In this document: positions 1 to 10,500 of the stretch, in pieces
Layout: every line of letters begins with the position of its first letter
Position numbering within the stretch: position 1 is the stretch's first letter
Virus record (IMG/VR): IMGVR_UViG_3300009167_000007
Span: 1 to 64,000 of that record
Length of the DNA stretch: 64,000 nt
Direction: 5' to 3' (one strand)
Source of the DNA: a virus
Notes under the pieces: model-generated
The model's input: only the letters and a program-made list of their open reading frames with translations
Told to the model about the DNA's origin: nothing
The model's database searches: none
Program-made: the position numbers and the translations under genes

Positions 1-2
1 AT

Positions 3-1577
3 GTCGCCCGCGAAGATGCCGTGTCTGCGCGCCGACGGGCTGAAGCGCTAACGGATGTTGAGGATACCCGTCGGTATCAGTCTGCCCTGGACGAACGCCG
101 GCGTCGCGAAAGGAAGGAGGACACCGCCGAGGAGCGCCTACGCCAGGCGCGGGTGACGCTCGCGGGATTCCTCCCTCCCGGAACCGCCATCGACCCGAAT
201 CTCACCGAGGCGGAACTTCAGTCCAGGATCAACGAGGCTCAATACGCGCAGACGACGCGCCGGGAAACCGAGGCATCCAAGCGCAAGTTGGACGAGTTCA
301 TTGCGGAGGCCAACGCCAAGACCGACAACGAGCTGGACCGTGACGCGGACCTGTACGGGGTATCGAAGGATCTTCCGCGCCGGGACAAGGCCGTCGAGAT
401 TGCGAAGGCGAAGCAGGCGAGGGCCATGGACCTTCAGTTCGGGGAGTTGGACCAGCGGGTGATTCGCGCCAAGGCAAGCCCTTACTACGCCTCCGCCAGG
501 TCCGAACTGGAAAGTCTCGCCAGGCAGCGTGACGCACTGATGCACCAGGCTTCTCCGGCTGGAGCTGTCGGAAAGTCGATGAGCCAGGATGAAGCCAATG
601 CCCTGTGGGCGTCGCTGGCAACCCTGCCGCAGACGAAGTTGATCCTCGCCAAGTACGATCCCAAGGGTGTCGATGAGCGGTTGGAGGCGCTGGCCAAAGG
701 CGATCTCGCAACAGCGTTCGGCGGCGACATGGACCAGATGGCCCAGTCGGACATCATGGATCAGATGCTGACTCAGTTCAACGCACTGACCAGCAACGCT
801 GAGAAACTGGGATACTCGCTCAATGCCCAGGACATGCAGAACTACCGCAACTCAATAGACAATGTTCCGGCGCTGGTGAGACAGCTCGATGCCCGGCGCG
901 ACGCCATCTTCCAGGACCCGCTGTTCGGACAGGTTCTCCGATACGAATACGGCGACATCATTAAGGGAGTCAGAACTCCCCAGGCTCCAGTGGGAATGCC
1001 GGGTGTTGGAGATGCAACCGGAATCCCGGCAACCACAGCTCCAGGGGGGCTTCCGGCGGAACTTCCCGAGCCCGGTAAATACTCGCAGATTACGACGCCA
1101 GAGAATGTCGATCCATATCAGATGGAGGGACTGTTCTCTGGACTTGGCGCTGGTGCCGTCAGTCTTGGGCGCGACTTCATGAGCGGAGCGGCAAAGACTC
1201 CAGCGCTGGCTTCGGGTGGACAAAATCTTGGGTCGGGAGCATACAGCTCCGTGATAGAGTCCGTCGGAAAACCAGTGAACAATCTGCTGGCCGCCGGATT
1301 CGGAGGCAGGTTGAGGGACATCGACGCTGCTCAGATGGTAACGGCTCCAGTTCAGGCGGCGTTTGGAGGAATCGAAACTGCCACCGGCCTCATTGGTGCT
1401 CCATGGCAGGGTGCCAAGAAGGCAGTGTTCGATTACCTGCCACGCCGGGGATACGACTGGAGAAGTCCGGTCGAGGAGGAAGCGTATCAGAATCTGCTTT
1501 TCGCCGAGAACCAGAAGCTCCTGGCCCAGAACCCGATGCTTAGATATTCAGCCGCCATGCCCCCAATCGTGAGGTGA
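3..1577 (+). CDS. Coiled-coil virion-associated protein, 5' end cut by window edge
   Basis: The reading frame is open to the first base of the window, so the true start lies to the left; a GTG at 21 is only an internal candidate. The first ~150 residues are rich in Arg, Glu, Lys and Ala with a long charged helical (coiled-coil) pattern. The middle is helical and moderately polar, and the last ~150 residues are Gly/Pro/Ala-rich. No enzymatic motif is visible. It ends one base before the ATG of the giant ejection protein, so the two are co-translated. Position and composition fit an internal virion or ejection protein; the specific role is unknown. Confidence 0.6.
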   Translation, partial: VAREDAVSARRRAEALTDVEDTRRYQSALDERRRRERKEDTAEERLRQARVTLAGFLPPGTAIDPNLTEAELQSRINEAQYAQTTRRETEASKRKLDEFIAEANAKTDNELDRDADLYGVSKDLPRRDKAVEIAKAKQARAMDLQFGELDQRVIRAKASPYYASARSELESLARQRDALMHQASPAGAVGKSMSQDEANALWASLATLPQTKLILAKYDPKGVDERLEALAKGDLATAFGGDMDQMAQSDIMDQMLTQFNALTSNAEKLGYSLNAQDMQNYRNSIDNVPALVRQLDARRDAIFQDPLFGQVLRYEYGDIIKGVRTPQAPVGMPGVGDATGIPATTAPGGLPAELPEPGKYSQITTPENVDPYQMEGLFSGLGAGAVSLGRDFMSGAAKTPALASGGQNLGSGAYSSVIESVGKPVNNLLAAGFGGRLRDIDAAQMVTAPVQAAFGGIETATGLIGAPWQGAKKAVFDYLPRRGYDWRSPVEEEAYQNLLFAENQKLLAQNPMLRYSAAMPPIVR

Positions 1578-1578
1578 C

Positions 1579-4500
1579 ATGCCCAACCAACTCGTCAATT
1601 TCTTCCGGACCAAGTTTCCGGATCAGGCGAATCTTCCCGAGGATGAGATCACGCTGAAGTACGCCGACGCCGCGCCGATATACGCGCAGCAAGGGCAGAA
1701 TCTGGAGGAGTTGTATCCGGATTGGGCAGCGGATGTGAAGCGCATCCGTGACGAGAAGACCTGGTCGACAATCAGCACCGGTGAGAAGTTGAAGCACGCC
1801 GCCGGAGCGCTGGGTTCGAGCGTTGTCCGCACGGCTGGTGAGATCGGCGTCGAGTTCCCGGCAACCGCACTATCCGCACTGACCGGGGAATACTTCCGTC
1901 CGGACATCCCGGCACGAAAAGCTGTCGAGGCGGCGGCGGAATACGTCAGACCTGAAATCGACAAGGAGAAGGAGGCGGTGCTCAGGCAGTCATTCATGCT
2001 TGAGGACGTTCCATCCGGGCTTGGCAGCATGGGCGTTTACGGTGCCGGTGGTGCCGGGTTGGGCGCAATCGGCAAGGCGGCTGGAGTTGCCAAGACGGCA
2101 GCCGGAGCGGCGAGGCTTGGAACTGCCGTGTCCGGATTCGCTTCCGGGTTCTCTCAGGGATTCAACGATGCCACTTCGCGTGGTGCGGATTTCGAGACGG
2201 CGTTCAAGTCAGGTGTGCTCAACGCCGGTGTTGGACTTTCGGAAGCTGTTCCCATTGCCAGGTTCGTCGAGCGGCTTTCTGGTATAGCGCCATCGGCCAA
2301 ACAAACTTTGGTCAGGGCGCTACTCGAAACCAGCAAGGAAACCTTCGAGGAGGGCTTCCAGGAATTTGGTCAATCGGCAGCAGCGGATACCATCGCCGCC
2401 GAGATTCTGAAGTATGACCCGGACCGGAAGATGTTCGATACCCTGGCGCGTGAATCCGGGGCTGGAGCCGTCACCGGCGCGCTGGTATCCGCGTTGACCC
2501 AGGCCATCAGTCGCGGCAGGAGAAGGCGTGCTCCCGGTGCGGTCGAGAAGGACGCAACGATCCCGCTGGAAGATGCCAAGGAAATCATCGGGAAGGAGAA
2601 GGCACCTCCTGGACCACCGCCGCCTACAGGAATCCGGGGTGAGACGCCTCCGCCTCCCCCAGCAACCGAAGCCGAAGTCGCAGCCCAGGAAGAAGCTGAG
2701 GCGCTGAAGACCGAGGTTGCCGCCCAGCAATACAACATCGACGAGAAGGGTCTCAACGACCTCGTGGCTCGCAGGGTATCAGGCGGTGAGGACTCCGTCG
2801 CCGTCGAGGTGTCCAAGCTCGAACCGGACGCCCGCCGGCTTTACGAGGGCAAGCTCGTCGAGGCATTGAAGGTGGTATCCGAGAAGCCGGAGCCGAAGCC
2901 TGAGCCTGGAACTCCAGTCACCGCCACCACAGTCACCATTCCAGCAGTTGAAGCCACCAAGGTGGAGACGCCGGCAGTGGAGGCGACCAAAGTCACAACC
3001 GAACCAGAACCCGCAGTACCAACAACCACAGGAGCACCAAATGCCATTCCAGTCGAAGGCGCAGCAACGATACCTGTTCAGCCAGGAGCCGGCCCTGGCC
3101 AAGCGGTGGGCCAAGAAGTACGGGGTGCCGAAGAACCTGCCGCAGTGGGTCAAGAAGCACCAGCGCAAGAAGAAGGCAAGGTAACACCGGCTCCAGATAC
3201 GGCTGCCGCAGGGGCTGCCACAGCGGCGACCGCCCCGCCGGCTACAGAGGCACCAGCTCCAGAAGCTCCCGCTCCGGAACCGGCACCTGAAGTCGCCAAG
3301 CAGGACGCGAATCAAAAGCGCATCGGCGAGAAGATCGCCGAACTGCACACGACGAACACCGGAGAGGACAGCCGCGAGTTCGTGGCAGGACAGGCCGCTG
3401 GAATGACGGACCTGTCGCGGCGATACGCCGGGATGGAGGCGGTCTTGCGTTCAGCCATCCAGCGCGTTGACACCGCCATGCAGACGATGCCGGACAAGCC
3501 GGTTGATCTGCTCACGGCGGATGAGGTCATCGCCCTCGGAGAACTGGACGACACCAAGACCGGGGCCACTCAAGCCGCTGGTGTAAAGGAGCTGCTCGCA
3601 CACAAGAAGGCCAAGACGCTGAACCGTGGACTGCTCATCTCGTGGGCGAACCGGGTTCGAGGCGAAAGCATCAGCGCTGACAACCGGCTCAGGCGTCTGA
3701 GTGAGAAGTCCGGCACGATTGATCCAAGAGGCAAGGAGCCGCTGACTCCGGACCAGTTGGTCAACCCTTACGCGATCAACTACAACCCGCAGAAGAAGGG
3801 TGATACCCCGCCACCGGCTGGATACTTCGAGCTGAATGGCTCAGGTGGTGAAGCGGCAACCAACGCACTGCTGGAATACGAGCGGGCCGCAACCGACGAA
3901 GCCCGTGAGGCGGCGGCCAGAAAGCTCGGAGACGAACTTCTGGTCGGGTCACGCGTTGGAGCCAATCGCAAGCTTACCAAGCGCCTCGTGGCCTGGCAAT
4001 CTCCCGACGGCAGCGTATCCGTTCTGGCAGGGAAGGACCAATCCCAGCCAAGATCAGAAGGAAAGAAGGCAACCGCAAACCAGGCGTGGCGCTTCACCAT
4101 TGGATCGACGGACCGCACGAAGAAGGGCGACATCGAGGGTGGGAATGTCGGCATCGACACGCTCCTGAAAGCAGGGTATCGCCCGATTGCGTCCATGGCG
4201 ATGATGACTCCCCGGGTCACCGTGGCCGTTCGTTTCGCGGATCGGGCCGCCTACAACGAGGCCATCGGAACCGAGGCTCGAACCCAGCAGTCCGAAGCCA
4301 ACGAGACCCAGGCCAGATTCGTGGCCGACTTCGCTGCAAACAAGGCAGCAGCCACGTCGGCACCAGCAGAAGCGGCGGCTATTGGCGGAGAATCTCCGGC
4401 GTTGCAGGCATGGGCTGAGGCCAATGTGATGGGGAAACCCACGGGTGCGGCCGGCATGGAGTCGGTCGAGTCCGAAGCTCCGACACCCAGCGAAGTCGCC

Positions 4501-7500
4501 GCTGCGAAAGAGGAGCGGAAGAAGTCCAAAGCCGAGCGCTCCGAGGAGGAGATGAAGGCGCTGGTGCAGCGCGCCGGTGAATGGATTGGAAATCACATGG
4601 ACGTGGCGAGTCAACTGATTCGCTACTTCGATGCCAATCCGAAAGCCACGTTTGCTGATGCCGTCAACGCGTTCTTCGGAAAGCTCGTCACGGAAAAGCT
4701 GGCGCAGTCCGGAACCAGCAAGCGGGACCAGGACGCTCTCGCGGCGCATATCGAGGAACTGTATCGCAAGATTTACGACAACGAAAAGGCATTCAACAAC
4801 TTCCGAGCGGAGGTACGGAGGGTCATCAACGATGAAATCAGACTCGAAGCACCAACTGGCAAAGTGGTCGAGGGAAAGCCCGGCGGCCTTTGGCAAAATG
4901 CTCCTGGTGGCGGCAGGGGTGGCGGAGTTCCTGGACAAGGCGCGCAAGCGGGGACAGAAGAAGCCGCGCCAGGTCAGGCCGGCGCAGGTGGCGAAGGGGC
5001 TGGCGTAGAGTCGCCAAAAGCTTTCGCCGAAGCCAGTCGCAAAGCCACCGAGTTCGTCCGTGGTCAGGCACGGGAGAACATGCTCACCCGGGAGGAAGCT
5101 GATGCAGCCATTGAGAAGATCGACAATGCTGAGAGCATCGAGCAACTCAACGAGATTGTCGGGTCCATTCGGATTGATGAGTCCAGAGCAGCGCTTATCG
5201 CTTCGATCAACAGCACCGTCGAGCTGGTTGAATCTCACGTTGAATCCGAGACCTTCACCCGGGAACAGGCCGACTCCATCATCACCCAGGTCAGGGCAGC
5301 AAAAACCCTGGACCACGTGGAATTGCTGACGAACGCTATTTCCATCAGAGCTGAGAAGATCAAGGAGGAGAACCAGTCCCACGACGACGAGGAGCCGGAT
5401 CAGGATGAGGACGACAGCCGTCCAGACTACAGCCGGTCGTTGGTCGATACCCCGCAGAACATCCGGAGAAACATCTCCCGGGCGGCGGCGCGTGACAGCA
5501 AGCAGGCCACGGCGGCGCGTGGGGTTCGCGGCGTCATGAGCCTGAAGGCGGCGCAGAAACTCCTGGAGACGCCCACAGTGGCGCTGAAGTGGGCCGCCTC
5601 ATTCTTCCGCAGCAGCGACCGTGGCGGTGGTGAAGCCCAGGCCCGGGTGGCGGATTTGCTGGCCAGCATGGTCGAGCTGACCGGCGTCACCATCCGGGTG
5701 GTGGACGATCCGACGCTCGCTCGCACAGTCGTGGTGAACCCCGAGACTGGAGAGACCCGCGACGAGGCAGTCCATGGCCGTTACAACTCATCGGAAAACG
5801 AGGTCCTCATCAATCTGGCCCACCAGCAGGACGGTTACAGCATGGCCCAGACGGTGACGCACGAGTTCGTCCACGGATTGCTGAGCCGGCTGATCCGAAG
5901 ATTCCACACGGATCGCAACTCGCTGACTCCGGCTCAAATCAGGGTCATCGAACAGCTCGAACTGATTTCGTTGCAGGCGGAGCAGTCCGGAATCAGGTGG
6001 CAGGACATGAATTCCTCGGCGGCGAAGCGCCTGAACGAGTTCGTGGCCGCCGCCATGACCGACTCCGGGTTCCAGGTCAAACTGAACCAGACGATGGGTA
6101 GGTTCAGGGTGTCGGCCATCCCGCAGCTCAAGGTGACGAAGCCCGAGCGCCTCAGCCTCTGGCAGTCCTTCAAGCGCGCCGTGGCTTCGCTCATCGCCAG
6201 CGAGCAGATGAAGCTCATCGGCATCACCAAGCTGCTGGCCTCCGCTGGAATCACCCGCGAATCGCTGAGGAACGAGGAGCAGCGCGAAGCTGTGGTTCAG
6301 CGGAACCTTCTGGAGCCAGCGCTCGAAGCCCTGGAGTTCCTGATCATCGGCTACAACGGGCAGACGGCCTATCTGGACGCCGACTTCTCGATGCAGATGA
6401 AGATGCCTCAGAAGCGCGGCAATGCAGCCAACAAAGCCAACGAGGATGAGGACATCTCGTACATGGTCGTCGAGGGTCAGTTCAAGAACAAGCACGACAT
6501 CTCCGTCGAGACATCCACGACTGGTATCGCTGTCGCCGAAGCCCGCCGGACCATGGCCACGGTAAACGATGTGGACGACGCCATCCAATCGTGGATGCGG
6601 GCCTGGAATACGCTCGGCAAGGGTGTGGCCACGGCCAGCGATTTCATGAAGGGCATCGTCAGCGAGATCGTTGGCACCTCGCTTCGCAGCACGGAACAAG
6701 CCCGGCTGGCGATTCACGATGCAGTCGGCACAGCCCTGGCACCGCAGGTCAGCAATGCAACGTCCATCGCTGATCTGCCAGACGGTGAGCGGCAGAAGGC
6801 GATGCGCGACAGCTACATCATCAAGAAGAAATTCGAGAGCCGGCTGCGGAAGCACAACCGCGTGGCTGAATCGTTCCTGCGTGATACCGAGAATGCCGCC
6901 AAGCTCACGGAACTTCAGAAAGACGAGGCTGAATCCCTCAGAGCCTACGACGACCTGCGCACAACGAAGCGGTTTCTTCTTCGCGACATGCGCCGGGCGC
7001 TCGAAGGCAAGGAGGATACCGGAGCCATCGCCATCGGCACAGCATTGAAGCTCGGCAATCCCAATGCGGATACCCGGGATGCCCTGCGTGCGATGCAGGG
7101 TAACATCGACCAGTCCGTGAACTCCATCGTGGCCCTGGCGAACACCGGAGTCGATTTCTCGCAGGTTGGAAAATCCGGTGGACCAACCATTGTCGATGTT
7201 CAGAACGCGGTCACCACTTCGACGGACCCGGATCTGAACATGCTCGCCACGGACCCGGCCAAGCTGGCGGTTGCCATCATGTTCGCGAGGAACAGGCCGC
7301 TGCTCATGGACTTGCTTTCCACGCTGAAAGCCGGCCAGGAACGCGGTCTCCTGAACGACATCATCAAGCTTGCGGTGGAAGATCGACCGGACGCGTTTGA
7401 CCGTGCTGTAGCGTCGCTCTCAAAGCTCACGCGGCTCGGGGCTCAGGGCCAGCGCGTGCTCCAGAATCTGCGCAAGTCCAGGGCCAGGACGAAGGAATTC

Positions 7501-10500
7501 GCTGACCTGACGAAGCGTTACACTGAAGTCCGGGAGTTCTACGATACCATCATCCCGGTCATCTACCGCGACCTGAACCGCCTGGAGAATGAACTCGGAA
7601 TGGAATACGGTATTGGCGGTGCCCAGTGGTCAGCATATCACGGTGTCGGTTACTTCGTTCCTCCCGACAAGAACGCCAAGGAATGGGATTTCGGCAGTCC
7701 AACCAAGGCCAATCCGGATTACAAGAAGCTGAAGCTCGGCGACGAGTATGACGGCAAGGCTGTTCAGGAGGACATCTTCAAAATCAAGGCATGGTTGGAT
7801 GCCAATCCTGACAAGGCCGGCTCCGCGATGTACCGGCGTCTCCAGCGCCAGGCCGACCGTCTGACGCGGGTCCATGCCGATCAGGCTGACTATCACATTC
7901 GCCGTGGTCCGCTGGGCTGGATCATCGGACTGCTCGGGGACATCGCGACCAAGCTGGATTGGACCGGAATGGCCCACTGCCGGAACATCGCGGTCATGTG
8001 CCGTGACTACAACGCGAAGCACGACCGCTTGATCCGCGACAAGTACCAGCGGGAGTTTCTGGAATACGACAAGTTGAAGCGGGAAGTCAGGCAGGCCATC
8101 GGCATCACGAACCTGGAGGATTTCAACGTCCGCTTCTACGACCGGGCTCTCAACTACCTGGAGATGCGCCAGGATTTGATCGATCCCAAGTTGACTCCAC
8201 AACAGCAGAACAGGGTATCAGCCAAGGCGGCCATCGAATGGCTGGCTGACGGGCGTGAACCCATTGCCAAGAAACCCGAGGTGCGCGACGGATTGCAGGC
8301 ATTCTTCGAGAAGGCATTCGAGTGCAGCGACATCACAGTGCGGAAGAAGATGCCCGCCGTCGGACTCAGGATCGCCGAGTCCATTGGCAAGAACCGCTAC
8401 GTCTTTCGCGATCCCGTGGGTGCCACACCGCACGCCATGAGTCGTGGACTCAGCGGTCTGGCGTTTCGGGTGGTCACCGACGACATGGTAAAGGCCGGCT
8501 GGAAGAAGCCCATTGCGCCGGACATGCCCGGATTCGAGAATCAGTCATCGCTTCGTGGCGAGCTGGTCGAATCCCTGTATTCCAAGGACCGGGCGCGACT
8601 CCAGGCCATTGTCAAGGAGCGGTTCCCGGACACCGTGGTTCGGGACTTCGCCGGGGAGCTTTGCTACAAGGAGGGAACCTCGAACTTCTTTGGAGTCAAG
8701 GAGGAGAGCGGTCGTCTGGACAAGGCCGAACGAGCCAATGTCATCGCTGCTTTCGACGAGGCAGTCGCAAATCATAATGGCGACATGCTCTGGTTCACAG
8801 AAAGACTCTATACGCTTGAAGGAGGAAATAATGCCGACGCCGTGGCCAAGGCTGAATTCGTCGCGCAGACGCTGGGCACATTCCAGAAATACTACGGCAT
8901 CATCTACGCGACGACGGAGCTGGTGAAGTCCAGCCAGCTCGATGAAAGTGACACCATGGGGCGCTCGTTCATGGATGCCCGCGAAGGGGAGGATTTCCCC
9001 GCCGCCTGGTTGAGCTACCTTCACTATGGCGAGAAGGAGAACGTGCGCTATGGCCGCATGATGGCCCAGCAATCGGCCTTTGGGCGAGACTCCGAATCCT
9101 TGGTCAACTCGTTCAATGCCGCCAAGGCGCAGCTCAGGAACATGATCGACAAGTCCGACAGGGCAAAGATGGATTCGACCAGTGAAGCCGAGCGTATCCG
9201 TCTTCTGGGTGGCAAGGAACAGGCCAAGATCATCGATGCTGCTCGCGACAATCTGGTGCGGGTGGAGACCCTGGAAAGGGACTTGAAGAATCTCCTGAAG
9301 ACCCAGAACGGCGTACCGCAGGACCTTCGCGCCGGGATGAAGTTGCTCGGCCTGATCGCGGGCTACACCGTGCAGGGTGCTTCAACCGCATTCACGGATA
9401 CGATCTCGATGGTGGACTCGCCCTTGCGCAAGTTTGGATTCTCGAAGCTTTCGCGGGACATGGTCTTCGGGAACTACAAGGGATTCGTCAACGAAGTCTG
9501 GGCGACGCTGATGCAGGCTTTCGGCATGAGCATCCACGTCAACAAGGAGTACGCCGACCAGACACGCCTGCTGAATGAATCGGGGTTGCTGGACCCGGAC
9601 GCCATGGTGAACGAAACATGGATCAAGTCCTACGCCGTGCGCTTCAAGGAATTCCTGGGTGACGAACAAACCTTCGCAGGATTGTGGCAGGAGTACCAGC
9701 GCACGCAGAAGGCGGCTGGAACTGGAAGCGCGGTTTCGGGGATGTCCAAGGGAGCCCTGCGCAAGCTCACCGCCACGGCGGCTGCCGGGATGCGCGCCGG
9801 GCTGGATGTCGGCATTGGCAGGGCCAAGTCGATGGAAGTGGCCGCCGCCACCTTCAAGCCATGGGCAATCTTCACGCAGATCAATTTGTGGATGCACCGT
9901 GCCGTTGCCCGCTCCTGGCACAACACCATTTGCGAGGCGGCGCGCATGGCCGGCGTCTTCATGAAGGCGAACCCGGCCGCTGCCACCGATCCGTCATTCA
10001 AGCTCACGGCCAAGGACATGGAGATGGTCAGCTCCAGGCTGGGAGGGTTCTCGACGAACGATCAGTTCAATGCGCTCAACGAGTTGCTCCAGAAGAACGG
10101 CATCCAGTTGGAGGAGTGCGGTCGCCGGCTGGCGCTCGGACTTGAGCCGTTCACGAAGGAACAGGAGATGTCGATCATGTCGCTGGCCCAGAGCGAAATC
10201 CTGAACAACACCGGCATTCTGACCAGGCCAGCGTGGTCGCTGAACAGTCCGATTGGGAGGATGAGTTCCCCGCTCGTCGGCTGGTCGATCTACCGCATGG
10301 CGGATGTCGCGAAATCCTTGCGCGATCCAAAGGGGCGGGCCACGGCTGATGCGTTCCGCCAATCTCTCCTTGTGTGGAGTCTGGGCGTCCTTCCCGCAGC
10401 GCTGACCTATGCCCTACTGCGTGACTGGTACGAGGAGGAGATCGTCGGGAAGAAGCCCAATGTGCTGGCACTCAAGGCCGACGCGAGCCTGCCGTGGGCG

